Shown here piece after piece: positions 36,456-46,439 of a stretch of 64,000 nucleotides of DNA. Numbering within the stretch: position 1 is the stretch's first letter; each line of letters opens with the position of its first letter. The stretch is from Mesorhizobium sp. LHD-90 (lineage in GTDB: Bacteria; Pseudomonadota; Alphaproteobacteria; Rhizobiales; Rhizobiaceae). The position numbers and the translations under genes are program-made. The notes below the pieces were generated by a model. The model was not told the DNA's origin. It searched no databases and saw nothing but the letters and a program-made list of their open reading frames with translations. Where the stretch lies: the NCBI RefSeq assembly GCF_030929505.1, contig NZ_JAVFVV010000017.1, forward strand, positions 87,743 to 151,742. Direction: 5' to 3'.

Positions 36456-36836
36456 ATGAAGTCTCGTGAGAACCTTGTGCGGCTGAAGCAGTTCCAGGTG
36501 AACGAAAAGCGCCGGCAGCTCGCGCAACTGGACATGATGATCGCCGAATTCGAACGGATGGCGGGCGATCTCGAAGCCCAGATCGCCGCCGAGGAAAAGA
36601 AGGCGGGCATCGTCGACGTCAATCATTTCGCCTATCCGACCTTCGCAAAGGCCGCGCGCCAGCGCCGCGACAACGTCCGCAACTCGCAGGCCGGCCTCGC
36701 CGACCAGCGCGCGACCGCGGTCTCGGCGCTGCGCGAGGCGGAAGCCGAGCTCTCCAAGGCACAGATGCTGGAATCGCGCGACGGCAAGATGCGCGAGGCC
36801 GACAGCCACCATGGCCGCAGCGCCATGATCGGCTGA
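36456..36836 (+). CDS. fliJ: Flagellar FliJ-like protein
   Basis: The 126-residue protein is almost wholly helical and coiled-coil (VRLKQFQVNEKRRQLAQLDMMI, then QRRDNVRNSQAGLADQRATAV), as expected for FliJ, the stalk component of the flagellar export ATPase. The gene beside ctrA in rhizobia and Brucella is annotated the same way. The ATG at 36456 has GGAG seven bases upstream. Immediately after its stop begins the broken end of a minus-strand gene, so this is probably the chromosomal edge of the oxalate island. Confidence 0.8.
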   Translation: MKSRENLVRLKQFQVNEKRRQLAQLDMMIAEFERMAGDLEAQIAAEEKKAGIVDVNHFAYPTFAKAARQRRDNVRNSQAGLADQRATAVSALREAEAELSKAQMLESRDGKMREADSHHGRSAMIG

Positions 36837-36839
36837 AGC

Positions 36840-37585
36840 CGCCGGAGCGCTCTGCCTCGACCGCCGCTCCCAGCGGTAGTTTCCGGTCAGGAGCATCGAC
36901 CATTTGGCCAGGGGGACGAACAGTGAGTCGAAGACCTTGAGTTTGACCGGAACGTCGTGGCCGTCCAGCGTGACGGCGGCGATGTCCGCTTCCAGTTCCC
37001 GGAGCAGGAGGTTGTGCGCCTCGTCGGCAAAGGTCGCCGCCTTGAAGTTCGTCGGCAGGCCGACTTGCAGCACATTCGCCGCCTCGTCCGGCGGGCGGAA
37101 GGCCTGCGGATCGGGCGAGCAGAGCGATATCAGTCCCGGCTCGAATCGTTCCCATACCGTGGCGTTGGTGTAGGCCTCGTCCAGTTCCATTCTTGCCAGC
37201 GCCGGAATCTGTTTGAGATAGGGCAGGGCGGCATGTTCATGATCGAGAGACAAGGCAGCCGTGCCTCGGCGATCTTGGCCATCAGGCCCCGGATCGTGTG
37301 GTCCGCATATTGTGGCTCCTGCATGGCAAGGCCGACGAGGTCGTAGCGGGAGAGATCCACGTCTTCAGGCGGCGCGGCGTCCAGTGCCCCCGGCAGGCCG
37401 CGCGAGAAGATCGCCCGGTGCGCCGCTTCGTGGCGCAGCTTGATGCGGACTTCAGTACCGCCACGATTGATGAGCTCCGCGGTCTGCTTCCGGCACACCA
37501 GTGTCACGTTGTGGCCGGCCATCAGCAGCTTTGTCGCCAACAACGAGCCATATGAGGCACCGAGGATCAGAATGTTGCGCGCCAT
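36840..37585 (-). pseudogene. Broken ketopantoate-reductase-like NAD(P)-binding protein gene
   Basis: The 5' half encodes MARNILILGASYGSLLATKL, a Rossmann start of the ApbA/PanE type, up to LSIMNMPP. The frame then shifts by one base at about 37228, where one C seems lost from CCGCCC-CTGCCC, and continues as LPYLKQIPALARMELDEAY to PLAKWSMLLTGNYR. There homology stops, directly beside fliJ, so the 3' end is also lost. It is the last gene downstream of sucC1-sucD1 on the same strand and may once have belonged to that operon. Confidence 0.7.
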
Positions 37586-37654
37586 CTTCCCTCTCATGAC
37601 ATTGCGGCGACTGTCGTCGGACTGAAGTCACGTACTGATCACGTAAGGGCACGC

Positions 37655-38536
37655 TCAGGCGGCCAGAGTAAGCTCCTCCTGCATCGTCTTTCCCACGAGA
37701 TGTGGGCTTTTGGCTATGACGACGCCAGCTGCGCGCAGGGCGCCGATCTTGCTTTCGGCATCGGCTCCGGCATTGCCCGCAATGGCGCCGGCATGGCCCA
37801 TGCGGCGCTCGACCGGCGCATGCCGCCCGACGATAAGAGCGACGACCGGGATTTTCGGCCTGGTCGCGGCGATGAACTCAGCCAGTACTTCCTCATCCGT
37901 GCCGCCGATTTCTCCTATGACGATTACGCCGTGGGTATCGGAATCGGCAAGGAAGAGCTCGAAGCAGGCGCGCATGCTGAGACCGTGAATGGTGTCACCG
38001 CCGATGCCGACCGTGGTGGACTGACCAAGTCCGGCGTCGCTCAGCTGCGCGATGACCTCGCTGGTCAGCGACGCGGAGCGCGACAGTATGCCGATATTGC
38101 CGCGCCGCGCATTGCCGGTCGCCATGACGCCGATCTTGCAAACGCCGGGGGCGAGGATGCCCTGCGAGTTCGGTCCGACGAGAATGGTGGAGCCCTGCTT
38201 CAAGGCATCGCGCACGCGCATCATGTCGCGAATCGGAACCCGCTCCGTGAGCGCCACGACAAGCGGCATCTCCGCTTCGATCGCCTCGATCATCGCATTG
38301 GCAGCTCGATCCGGCGGAACGAAGAGCATGCTGGCATTGGCGCCAGTCGCAGCCTTGGCAGAGGCGACAGTGTCGAAAATCGGCAGGTTGAGATGATGGG
38401 TGTCGCCCTTGCCCGGGCGCACGCCGCCGACGACGCGAGTGCCGTATTCCAGCATTACGGACGAATAGTGCGTACCGGCCCTGCCGGTCATACCCTGGCA
38501 GATGACGCGCGTGTGTTGGTCGACGAGAATGGTCAT
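37655..38536 (-). CDS. Divergent succinyl-CoA synthetase alpha-like CoA ligase subunit
   Basis: The 293-residue protein has a CoA-binding Rossmann domain ([30 protein letters not shown]) and the ligase domain with the phospho-His in [11 protein letters not shown] near residue 242. It is clearly an NDP-forming acyl-CoA ligase alpha subunit but less like housekeeping SucD than the second copy in this window. It overlaps its beta partner by four bases. The acid activated is unknown; oxalate, formate or another dicarboxylate is suggested only by the neighbourhood. Confidence 0.85.
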   Translation of the reverse strand: MTILVDQHTRVICQGMTGRAGTHYSSVMLEYGTRVVGGVRPGKGDTHHLNLPIFDTVASAKAATGANASMLFVPPDRAANAMIEAIEAEMPLVVALTERVPIRDMMRVRDALKQGSTILVGPNSQGILAPGVCKIGVMATGNARRGNIGILSRSASLTSEVIAQLSDAGLGQSTTVGIGGDTIHGLSMRACFELFLADSDTHGVIVIGEIGGTDEEVLAEFIAATRPKIPVVALIVGRHAPVERRMGHAGAIAGNAGADAESKIGALRAAGVVIAKSPHLVGKTMQEELTLAA

Positions 38537-39714
38537 GGCCTTGTTCCCGCTATCCTGGCTTCCTCGACGGCGCGCGTCGCCGCGCTCCACATGTCCGGGC
38601 GGTCTATGACCCGGCAGCCGAAATTGGCGAAACGGAAACGGGCATATTCGGCGTTGTTGCCGGCCAGACGCACGACTGTCGGCAGCCTGCGGCCGGTCCG
38701 CCGCATGGCGATTCCGAGCCCGTCGGCAATCGTGTCGCAAGGCTGCATGCCGCCACCGTGCACATTGACCAGGATCGAGCGCACCGCCGGATTGTTCAGC
38801 AGCAGCGAAAAGCCGTAGGCGACATCGAGGCTGGTTGCCGTGGTGCGTATGTCCATGAAGTTCGCCGGCCTGCCATTGGCGGCGTGGACCATGTCGAGGG
38901 TGGCCAGCCCAAGCCCCGCGCCATTCGCCACGAGTCCGATGTCGCCGTCCATCTGGATGTAGTTGAGCTGCCGGTTCTGGGCGACACGCTCGCCCTCATT
39001 GTCTTCCTGCTCTTCGCGCAACGCGGCAAGTTCGGGTTGGCGAAAGAGCGCATTGTCGTCGATGATGATCTTCGCGTCGGCTGCAACGAATGTCCTGTCT
39101 CTGGTCAGCATCAGAGGATTGATTTCGATCAGCGTGGCGTCGAGAGAGGAGAAGGCCGAGGTCAGTCGCTGCAGCAGGCTGGCGAATTCCCGAAGCTGGG
39201 TACCCGAAAGGCTGAGCCGCAGGCCCAGGGCGAGGGCCTCGTCGTCCTTGATTTCCTGGTCCGAGGTCAGATGAAGACGCTCGAGGCGCATCTCGCCGGC
39301 GTGCACACGCTCTTCGATGTCTTCGCCGCCTTCCGCTCCTGCGAGCAGAACGGTTTCGGCCCTCGCAGCGTCGATAGAGAGCGAGAGATAGAGGCTGCGC
39401 GGTGCGGTGACGGCACGCTCGACCAATACGCTATGCGCCTTCGCACCGTCGGGGCCTGTCTGGGAGGTGACGAATGCCTGACCAAGGAGAAGGCGGGCGG
39501 TCGTTGCCACTTCGTCGGGCGTGCGCACAATACGCACTGCGCCCGCCTTACCGCGCCCGCCGGAACGGATCTGCGCCTTGACCGCGAAGCCTTCCCCGCC
39601 GAGATCGCGTGCGATCGCCGAGGCGTCCTCGGGTGTCAGCGCTACGCGGCCCTCCGGCACATCGATGCCGTGGCCAGCGAGCAGCGACTTCGCCTGGAAC
39701 TCGTGCAGTCGCAT
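38533..39714 (-). CDS. Divergent succinyl-CoA synthetase beta-like CoA ligase subunit
   Basis: The 393-residue protein starts MRLHEFQAKSLLAGHGI and has an ATP-grasp domain (VKAQIRSGGRGKAGAVRIVRT) and a CoA-ligase flavodoxin-like domain. Segments that are invariant in SucC are altered: NVHGGGMQPCD replaces [10 protein letters not shown], and IRTTAT replaces VGGGAT, so its substrate may not be succinate. It forms an operon with the alpha-like gene. An operator-like palindrome lies 41 bases before the start. Confidence 0.85.
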   Translation of the reverse strand: MRLHEFQAKSLLAGHGIDVPEGRVALTPEDASAIARDLGGEGFAVKAQIRSGGRGKAGAVRIVRTPDEVATTARLLLGQAFVTSQTGPDGAKAHSVLVERAVTAPRSLYLSLSIDAARAETVLLAGAEGGEDIEERVHAGEMRLERLHLTSDQEIKDDEALALGLRLSLSGTQLREFASLLQRLTSAFSSLDATLIEINPLMLTRDRTFVAADAKIIIDDNALFRQPELAALREEQEDNEGERVAQNRQLNYIQMDGDIGLVANGAGLGLATLDMVHAANGRPANFMDIRTTATSLDVAYGFSLLLNNPAVRSILVNVHGGGMQPCDTIADGLGIAMRRTGRRLPTVVRLAGNNAEYARFRFANFGCRVIDRPDMWSAATRAVEEARIAGTRP

Positions 39715-39754
39715 GACACCCTCCCCCCTAGCGCGTGGCAAGATAGTAGCGCCT

Positions 39755-39771
39755 TGGAATACATTATGCCA
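39755..39771. promoter_or_regulatory. Candidate GntR operator, site B (sucCD1)
   Basis: TGGAAT-ACATT-ATGCCA matches the shared motif TGGNAT-N5-ATGCCA. It is placed 41 bases upstream of the divergent sucC-like gene. Confidence 0.65.
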
Positions 39772-39861
39772 GTGCGGCTGATGTCCGTCAATGCCTGGAA
39801 AACGGCGTCATTGATTACCGCCCCTAGGAATGGCTGACGAACAGCTGGACAAAAAGAAAAT

Positions 39862-40160
39862 GGGGGCATCTAACGATGCCGCCGCAGACCGCCAACAAAC
39901 CCCGTCATTTTTGGCGGGGTTTAGTTTTGTGGGTTTGCCGGTGCTGGCGCTTTGGGTGTCAGAATGTTTTGTCGGGAGGTTGCAGACCGCTGCGGGCGGG
40001 CTTTTGATCGCTCAGGCGAGGGTGGGCTTCGGTTTCGGCGAGAGGCAGAGCGCGATCTTCTTGATGGTCTGTGCGGTGGCGGCGAGCAGGCACAGGACGC
40101 GCACGCGCACGAGACTTCGGAAGCGGGCATAACGGTGGCTGTGCAACTCTGCTTGATGAC
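39862..40160 (-). mobile_element. IS1182-like transposase remnant, C-terminal end
   Basis: A terminal hairpin region (GGCATC-TAAC-GATGCC, then AAACCCC/GGGGTTT at 39896-39921) is followed on the minus strand by the last part of a transposase (stop at 40012-40014). It reads AELHSHRYARFRSLVRVRVL and then CLLAATAQTIKKIALCLSPK. The outer sequence matches that at 53023-53062 in the same orientation. The rest of the gene is missing. This separates the sucCD1 operon from gntR. Confidence 0.65.
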
Positions 40161-40287
40161 CGCTGTTGGAGGACGGACGAGGAACGTGAGCCGTCTAGCC
40201 GCCATCCCATTGGTGAGCAAAGGCAAACCGCGCCGAAACGAGCGCATTCTTACAGTTAAGCGCAAAGCGACAAGTGGATAGTGATCA

Positions 40288-41040
40288 TTAGGTGCTCGAG
40301 GAAGTTTCGGTCCAGATACCCTCGCTATGCTCTTTGACATAAGTCGCAAGGCCCAACGTATGGTCGCGGCAAAGCCGTTCGGCCATTTCTGTGTCGCGTT
40401 TTTCCAGCGCATCGATGATCGCCAGATGATCCTTGATGGACTGGCTTGTGCGGTCGTGACGGCCGATCGTGATCTTTCGGATGCCGCGGACATGAAGGAG
40501 GATATCCTCGGTCATTTCCTGCAGGATCTTCGATCCGGTCATCTTGATGAGAGTTTGGTGAAAGTTGATGTTCGCTTCCGAATATTCACTGAGATAGTCC
40601 GTAGGCCTGTGACCTTCGTGAAACTTCTCGAAAATTTTGCGAAGCTGCTCGATTTCCTTGCGGCTGGCATTGAGCGAAATCAGCCGCGCAGCCATGCCTT
40701 CCAGCGCCGCCCAGACCTGTATCATCTCGATCACTTCACGCTTGGTCTTGCGCAGGACCACGATTCCCCGGCGAGGTATCGACTTGACGAAGCCCTGTTG
40801 TTCGAGCATCGCGATCGCCTCGCGGATCGGCGTCCGACTCACCCCGAGGCGCTCGGCAAGCTGACGCTCGTCGAGCCAAGTATCCTCGGTTGTGCCGTAG
40901 ACGTCCATGTTGGCGATCGCTTTCTTCAGCGTCGCATATATCCGCGTCTTGAAATTGGGTTCGGCAGCCAACGGCCCCAGGACGAGTTCGGGAGTAGCTT
41001 CATTAGCAAGTGGCCAACGCATTTGGCTTCTCCCACTCAT
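40288..41040 (-). CDS. GntR-family regulator with FCD domain, probable oxalate-island regulator
   Basis: The 250-residue protein has a winged-helix domain (ERLGVSRTPIREAIAMLEQQGFV, residues 63-85) and a C-terminal FCD ligand-binding domain with metal-site His/Asp residues (INFHQTLIKM; KDHLAIIDAL). Such regulators bind organic acids or acyl-CoAs. An ATG at 41022 has a better ribosome site (GGGAGA) and may be the true start. The palindrome at 41070-41086 overlaps its promoter region, so autoregulation is likely. Confidence 0.88.
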   Translation of the reverse strand: MSGRSQMRWPLANEATPELVLGPLAAEPNFKTRIYATLKKAIANMDVYGTTEDTWLDERQLAERLGVSRTPIREAIAMLEQQGFVKSIPRRGIVVLRKTKREVIEMIQVWAALEGMAARLISLNASRKEIEQLRKIFEKFHEGHRPTDYLSEYSEANINFHQTLIKMTGSKILQEMTEDILLHVRGIRKITIGRHDRTSQSIKDHLAIIDALEKRDTEMAERLCRDHTLGLATYVKEHSEGIWTETSSST

Positions 41041-41069
41041 CTCAGGGCATTTCTCCTTTGACGTCGATT

Positions 41070-41086
41070 TGGGATGTGTAATGCCA
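41070..41086. promoter_or_regulatory. Candidate GntR operator, site D (gntR)
   Basis: TGGGAT-GTGTA-ATGCCA fits TGGNAT-N5-ATGCCA. It lies 30 bases before the gntR start codon, between gntR and the end of sucD2. Confidence 0.65.
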
Positions 41087-41210
41087 TATTTGTTTGGGCG
41101 CAGCCATTCTCAATGTTGGGGCAAATTGTCCAGCCGGTTGAGGTCGACAGGGCGTCATTCGTCTTTCCAGACAGATCGCTCGGGCCGCGCATTGCCCAGT
41201 GGCGCTGCAG

Positions 41211-42128
41211 TCAGCCGGCCTTGGACAGGATCGGCTGGCGGATTGGCACGCCCAGCAGTTCGGCAAGCGTTGAACCGAGACGGGCCGGTGTGGGCGCGAT
41301 GCGAATTCCGGCCGCTTCCATAGCCGCGATCTTATCTTCGGCGCCACCCTTGCCGCCGGAAATGATCGCGCCGGCATGGCCCATGCGGCGTCCGGGCGGG
41401 GCGGTGCGACCGGCGATGAAGCCTACCGTTGGTTTGAAGCGCCCACGGCCGGCCTCGTCGCGAAGGAACTTCGCCGCCTCTTCCTCCGCCGAGCCGCCGA
41501 TCTCGCCGATCATGACGATGGATTCGGTCGCGGGATCGGCCAGGAACATCTCCAGCACGTCGATGAATTCCGTTCCCTTGATCGGATCGCCGCCAATGCC
41601 GACCGCCGTCGTCTGACCAAAACCCTGCTGCGAGGTCTGGAAGACCGCCTCATAAGTGAGCGTGCCGGAGCGCGAGACAATGCCGACGGAACCGCGCCGG
41701 AAGATGGAGCCCGGCATGATACCGATCTTGCATTCATCTGCAGTGATGAGGCCGGGGCAGTTGGGACCGATCAGCCGTGATTTCGAGCCGGAGAGAGCGC
41801 GCTTCACCTTCTGCATGTCGAGCACGGGGATGCCCTCAGTGATGCAGACGATGAGGGGAATTTCGGCCTGGATCGCTTCGCAGATCGCATCGGCCGCGCC
41901 GAAGGGCGGCACATAAATAACTGTCGCATCCGCGCCGGTCGCTTCGCGCGCCTCCATGACCGTGTCGAAGACCGGGAGCCCGAGATGGCTCGAGCCGCCC
42001 TTCCCCGGCGCGACGCCGCCAACCATCTTCGTACCATACTTGGCCGCTTGCTCGCTGTGAAACGTGCCGGTCTTGCCGGTGAATCCCTGGCAGAGAACGC
42101 GGGTGTTGCTGTCGATGAGAATGGACAT
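41211..42128 (-). CDS. sucD: Succinyl-CoA synthetase alpha subunit (second copy)
   Basis: The 305-residue protein follows canonical SucD: CoA-binding [50 protein letters not shown], and phospho-His in [10 protein letters not shown]. It pairs with the beta subunit, whose stop codon overlaps its start by one base. Housekeeping sucCD in this order of bacteria normally sits with mdh and sucAB, which are absent here, so this may be an island-specific copy supplying succinyl-CoA or activating another acid. Confidence 0.9.
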   Translation of the reverse strand: MSILIDSNTRVLCQGFTGKTGTFHSEQAAKYGTKMVGGVAPGKGGSSHLGLPVFDTVMEAREATGADATVIYVPPFGAADAICEAIQAEIPLIVCITEGIPVLDMQKVKRALSGSKSRLIGPNCPGLITADECKIGIMPGSIFRRGSVGIVSRSGTLTYEAVFQTSQQGFGQTTAVGIGGDPIKGTEFIDVLEMFLADPATESIVMIGEIGGSAEEEAAKFLRDEAGRGRFKPTVGFIAGRTAPPGRRMGHAGAIISGGKGGAEDKIAAMEAAGIRIAPTPARLGSTLAELLGVPIRQPILSKAG

Positions 42129-43327
42129 CAGTTGAGCCCCCCGACGGCGTTCACGATCTTCTGGGCGGCGTCGTCGAGATCGTCGGCAGGGATGAGGTTG
42201 AGCCCGCTCTGCTCGAGTATCTGCTTGCCGAGTTCGACGTTGGTGCCTTCGAGCCGCACCACCAGCGGTACCTTGAGTCCTACGTCCTTCACCGCAGCGA
42301 CCACGCCTTCGGCGATCACGTCGCAACGCATGATGCCGCCAAAAATATTGACAAGGATGCCTTTGACACTGGGATCGGCGGTAATGATCTTGAAAGCGGC
42401 AGCAACCTTCTCGGCCGTCGCACCGCCGCCGACATCGAGAAAGTTCGCCGGTTCCGCACCGTAGAACTTGATGATGTCCATGGTGGCCATGGCCAAGCCC
42501 GCGCCGTTCACCATGCAGCCTATGTTACCGTCGAGTGCGACATAGGAGAGATCGTATTTAGACGCCTCGATCTCCTTTGGATCTTCCTCCGTCTCGTCGC
42601 GCAAGGCCGCAATTTCCGGATGGCGTGCGAGCGCATTGGAATCGAAGCCCACTTTGGCGTCGAGGCACTGCAGCTTCCCGTCCTTCGAAACGATCAGCGG
42701 ATTGATCTCCAGCATCTCCATGTCATTGGCGGTAAAGGCAGCGTAGAGACTTTCGACCAGCGACTGCGCCTGTTTGACCAGGTCGCCGCCAAGCCCGAGC
42801 GTTTTCGCGACCGCGCGACCGTGATGCGGCATGATGCCGGTCGCGGGATCGACGGAGAAGGTGACGATTTTCTCAGGCGCGTCGTGCGCGACCTGCTCGA
42901 TGTCCATCCCGCCTTCGGTGGACACCACGAAGGAGACGCGGCTGGTCACGCGGTCGATGAGAAGCGACAGATAGAACTCCTTCTCAATTTCGGAGCCCTC
43001 TTCGACATAGAGGCGGTTGACCTGCTTTCCGGCCGGACCGGTCTGGAGGGTCACCAGCGTGTTGCCAAGCATCTCGACCGCGTCGGCGCGGATGTCGACA
43101 AAGGATTTGGCAAGGCGAACGCCGCCCTTGGCGTCGGCCGGAAGTTCCTTGAACCTGCCCTTGCCGCGCCCGCCGGCATGAATCTGCGCCTTCACGACAT
43201 AGACCTGGCCGGGAAGCTTGCCCGCAGCCTCGGCGGCTTCTTCTATTGTGGTAGCTGCAAAGCCTTGTGGAAGCGGTACGCCGAAGGACCGCAGCACTTC
43301 CTTGGCCTGATATTCATGGATGTTCAT
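42128..43327 (-). CDS. sucC: Succinyl-CoA synthetase beta subunit (second copy)
   Basis: The 399-residue protein is a standard Suc[21 protein letters not shown] at the start, ATP-grasp domain with [12 protein letters not shown], and the CoA-ligase part with FLDVGGGAT and [10 protein letters not shown]. It makes succinyl-CoA from succinate, CoA and ATP or GTP, or runs in reverse. It lies 87 bases downstream of the fused acyl-CoA synthetase gene. Confidence 0.92.
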   Translation of the reverse strand: MNIHEYQAKEVLRSFGVPLPQGFAATTIEEAAEAAGKLPGQVYVVKAQIHAGGRGKGRFKELPADAKGGVRLAKSFVDIRADAVEMLGNTLVTLQTGPAGKQVNRLYVEEGSEIEKEFYLSLLIDRVTSRVSFVVSTEGGMDIEQVAHDAPEKIVTFSVDPATGIMPHHGRAVAKTLGLGGDLVKQAQSLVESLYAAFTANDMEMLEINPLIVSKDGKLQCLDAKVGFDSNALARHPEIAALRDETEEDPKEIEASKYDLSYVALDGNIGCMVNGAGLAMATMDIIKFYGAEPANFLDVGGGATAEKVAAAFKIITADPSVKGILVNIFGGIMRCDVIAEGVVAAVKDVGLKVPLVVRLEGTNVELGKQILEQSGLNLIPADDLDDAAQKIVNAVGGLN

Positions 43328-43414
43328 CGACGAAAGCCCTGAAAGATTGCACAGTTCTGGATGGCCCCTGCGCGACGCGCCGGGGAGCTATGATGCGCCA
43401 GGACCCGGTTCAGA

Positions 43415-45541
43415 TCAGAGCAGGCCTGCGCCCCGCGCCCATTTGTACTTCGCGCCGAGCACTTCGACCGGCAGTTCGGTCGAATAGGCGTAGGCCGGAA
43501 TGCCATGCTGGTAGAGATATTCGGCCGCCTCCTCGACCTCGACGTCGCCAGCGAGCGATGCAACCATCGGCTTTTCGATGCCCTTGGCGGCCATTTCTTC
43601 CTTCACCTCCACCATCAGCCTGGCGAAGACCATCGGCGGCGTAACGATCGTGTGCCAATAGCCGAGAATCAGCGAGTGAATACGGTCGTCCTCAAGCCCT
43701 AGCTTCACGGTGTTCTTGTAGGTCTGCGGGGGCTCGCCGCCGGTGATGTCGACCGGGTTGCCGGCAGCACCGAAGGGCGGAATGAATTTGCGGAACGCCG
43801 CATCGAGATCGTCCGGCATGGACATAAGATTGAGGCCGTTGTCCACGCAGGCATCCGACAGGAGCACGCCCGAGCCTCCGGCCCCCGTGATGATGACGAT
43901 ATTCTCGCCCTTGGGCGTCGGCAGGATCGGCACGCCGCGCGCGAACTCGAGGAGCTGCCTAAGAGAGCGGGCGCGAATGACGCCGGACTGCTTGAAGACG
44001 TCCTCATAGATTTTGTCATTGCCGGCAAGCGCGCCCGTATGGGACGACGCCGCCTTCGCGCCGGCCGACGTGCGGCCCGCCTTGAGGATGACGATGGGCT
44101 TCTTCTTGGAGACCCGCTTGGCCGCCTCCGCAAAGGCGCGGCCGTCCTTCAGGTCTTCGCAGTGCTGGGCAATGATGCTAGTATTGTCGTCCTGCTCGAA
44201 GAAGGCGAGAAGGTCATCCTCGTCAATGTCGGACTTGTTGCCGAGGCCGACGATTGCAGAAACGCCCATCTTCGCCGAGCGGGAGAAACCGACGATGGCC
44301 ATGCCAATGCCGCCCGACTGGGAAGAGAGCGCCGCCGACCCCTTAACGTCATAGGCCGTGCAGAAGGTGGCGCAGAGGTTGGCGGGCGTATAGTAGAAGC
44401 CGTAGATGTTCGGCCCCATCAGGCGGATATTGTATTTCTGGCCTACCTTGACGATCTCTTCCTGCAGTTCGGGGGCGCCAGCCTCGGCAAACCCTGACGG
44501 GATCAACACCGCGCCCGGAATGCCCTTCTCGCCGCATTCGGTAAGAGCGCCGGCGACGAACTTGGCAGGAATGGCGAAGATCGCCGTATCGATCGTGCCT
44601 GGTACGTCCTTGACGCTTCTGTAGGCCTTGTAGCCAAGGATTTCGTCGGCCTTGGGATGGATCGGATAAATCTCGCCCTTGTAACCGCCATTGATGAGGT
44701 TCTTCATCACCGAATTGCCGATCTTGCCGTCCTCGGCGGAGGCGCCGATCACGGCGACGGCCTTCGGCTTCATGATGCGGTTCATCGCCTTGACGATGTC
44801 GTCCTGGCTGGGTCGCGGGCGCGGCGCAGGCTGGTTGTAGTCGACCACGATGCGCACATCCGCGGCAATCGCGCCGTCCTTGGTGGCGAAAACCGGATTG
44901 AGGTCGAGCTCGGAGATTTCCGGATAATCGTTCACGAGCTGCGAAACGCGCACGATCATGTCGGCGAGCGCGGCGCGGTCGACCGGATCGCCGCCGCGCA
45001 CGCCTTTCAGCATCTCGGCCGCCTGGATGCCGTCGAGCATGGAGAGCGCCTCTTCCCGCGTCACAGGCGCCAGGCGGAAGGTGATGTCCTTCAAGACTTC
45101 GACCAGCACTCCGCCGAGACCGAAAGCAACGAGCTTGCCGAAGGAGCCGTCGGTGACGGCGCCGATGATGACTTCCTGGCCGCCGGTCAGCATCTGCTGG
45201 ACCTGCACGCCAGTGATCTTGGCGTCGGCCTTGTAGGCCTTCGCATTGGCAATGATCTTCTCGTAGGCGGCCTGCGCATCCTCGGCCGATTTGACGCCGA
45301 CAATGACGCCGCCGGCCTCGGTCTTGTGAAGGATGTCCGGCGAGACGATCTTCATGACCACCGGAAAGCCCATGCCGGAGGCCAGCTTGGCTGCTTCCTC
45401 GGCGCTGCCGGCGACGCCTTCTTGCGGAACCTTGATACCATAGACATCGCACAGCAGTTTGCCTTCGGGCGCGGTGAGCGCCTGGCGCCCTTCAGCCTTC
45501 ACCTTGTCCAGCACGTTACGGACAGCGGTTCTGTCGAGCAT
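43415..45541 (-). CDS. Fused ADP-forming acyl-CoA synthetase (acetate-CoA ligase family)
   Basis: The 708-residue protein joins an ATP-grasp beta-type domain (about residues 8-230, HKTEAGGVIVGV) to CoA-binding and ligase alpha-type domains (AVIGASAEDGKIGNSVMKNL near 265; phospho-His in SSHTGALAG near 500). It makes an acyl-CoA with release of ADP and phosphate. Genome context with oxc and frc suggests oxalate or formate as substrate, but acetate or a broader range cannot be ruled out. GGAGG lies just upstream of the ATG. Confidence 0.88.
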   Translation of the reverse strand: MLDRTAVRNVLDKVKAEGRQALTAPEGKLLCDVYGIKVPQEGVAGSAEEAAKLASGMGFPVVMKIVSPDILHKTEAGGVIVGVKSAEDAQAAYEKIIANAKAYKADAKITGVQVQQMLTGGQEVIIGAVTDGSFGKLVAFGLGGVLVEVLKDITFRLAPVTREEALSMLDGIQAAEMLKGVRGGDPVDRAALADMIVRVSQLVNDYPEISELDLNPVFATKDGAIAADVRIVVDYNQPAPRPRPSQDDIVKAMNRIMKPKAVAVIGASAEDGKIGNSVMKNLINGGYKGEIYPIHPKADEILGYKAYRSVKDVPGTIDTAIFAIPAKFVAGALTECGEKGIPGAVLIPSGFAEAGAPELQEEIVKVGQKYNIRLMGPNIYGFYYTPANLCATFCTAYDVKGSAALSSQSGGIGMAIVGFSRSAKMGVSAIVGLGNKSDIDEDDLLAFFEQDDNTSIIAQHCEDLKDGRAFAEAAKRVSKKKPIVILKAGRTSAGAKAASSHTGALAGNDKIYEDVFKQSGVIRARSLRQLLEFARGVPILPTPKGENIVIITGAGGSGVLLSDACVDNGLNLMSMPDDLDAAFRKFIPPFGAAGNPVDITGGEPPQTYKNTVKLGLEDDRIHSLILGYWHTIVTPPMVFARLMVEVKEEMAAKGIEKPMVASLAGDVEVEEAAEYLYQHGIPAYAYSTELPVEVLGAKYKWARGAGLL

Positions 45542-45686
45542 ATTTACCTCCTCGAGTGCCGCTCGCCTTCTTTATGGCTGCGGTGTTGCATGGGCGGCTC
45601 GGCGGCACTGTTCCAGTAACCGCCTCGCGCTGGTTTTGGCTTCCTAGCGCCCCGCCCTTCTCGCGGCCGGAGCTTCAATCTCCAGC

Positions 45687-46436
45687 CTACGTCGGTTCCT
45701 CCGCCGCCCGGCGACGCTGCCCCTCATTCCCAGGGGTGCGATCGCTTTCGGGATGCCGGGCCGCCTTCCAACGCAGCAGCAGCCCGAAGGCCATGACGCC
45801 CATACAGATGATGGCCGGCAGCGCAGCAGGAAGCCACGGAATATGCATCGCGATCCAGGGGCCGGCGATGTGGTCATGCACGGCGAGTTCGCCTGCGATC
45901 CATCCGAGCAGGCCGGCGCCTGCCACGGCAAGCACCGGAACCCGGTCGAGCAGCCACAGCATCATGGCGCTCCCCACCACCATCAGCGGGATGGAGATAG
46001 CGATGCCGAGAGCGAGCAGCGTGACGCTGCCCTTCGCCGCCGCGGCAACCGCCAGAACGTTGTCGAGGCTCATCACCGCGTCGGCGATGGCAACGATCTT
46101 GACGGCCTGCCAAAGCGAGGTCGCCTCCTGCGCTCCCAGGTGCGATACTCCGTCCCCGCCGGTCGGCGCCACCAGCTTGACGGCGATCCAGACGAGCAGC
46201 AAGGCGCCCGTGAGTTTCAGGAACGGTACCTCGAGCACGTACACGATGGCGGCCGCGAAGGCGATTCGGAGTACGATCGCGGCGCCGGTGCCCATGAGCA
46301 CGCCCCACTTTCGCTTCTCGGTCGGCAGCGACCTGCAGGCGAGCGCGATCACCAGAGCATTGTCGCCCGACAGCACGATGTCGATGCCTATGATCTTCAG
46401 CAGACCTATCCCGAAGGCCGAGGAGCCGAATTCCAT
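45687..46436 (-). CDS. TerC/YjbE-family membrane protein
   Basis: The 249-residue protein has seven predicted membrane helices and the TerC-family acidic motifs DIVLSGDNALVIALACR near residue 19 and AVMSLDNVLAVAAAA near residue 118. Homologues export or handle Mn2+ and other divalent metals. It starts three bases after the tctA stop, so it is almost certainly cotranscribed with the transporter. A metal-balance role during oxalate uptake is inference. Confidence 0.88.
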   Translation of the reverse strand: MEFGSSAFGIGLLKIIGIDIVLSGDNALVIALACRSLPTEKRKWGVLMGTGAAIVLRIAFAAAIVYVLEVPFLKLTGALLLVWIAVKLVAPTGGDGVSHLGAQEATSLWQAVKIVAIADAVMSLDNVLAVAAAAKGSVTLLALGIAISIPLMVVGSAMMLWLLDRVPVLAVAGAGLLGWIAGELAVHDHIAGPWIAMHIPWLPAALPAIICMGVMAFGLLLRWKAARHPESDRTPGNEGQRRRAAEEPT

Positions 46437-46439
46437 TGC

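Noticed and set aside
37130..37597. Two separate small genes on the minus strand instead of one broken gene
   Set aside because: The product fragments join end to end across a one-base shift into one continuous family-like sequence.
41211..43327. Calling this the housekeeping sucCD operon outright
   Set aside because: The usual neighbours mdh, sucA and sucB are absent and the pair lies inside the oxalate regulon, so only a copy assignment is made.
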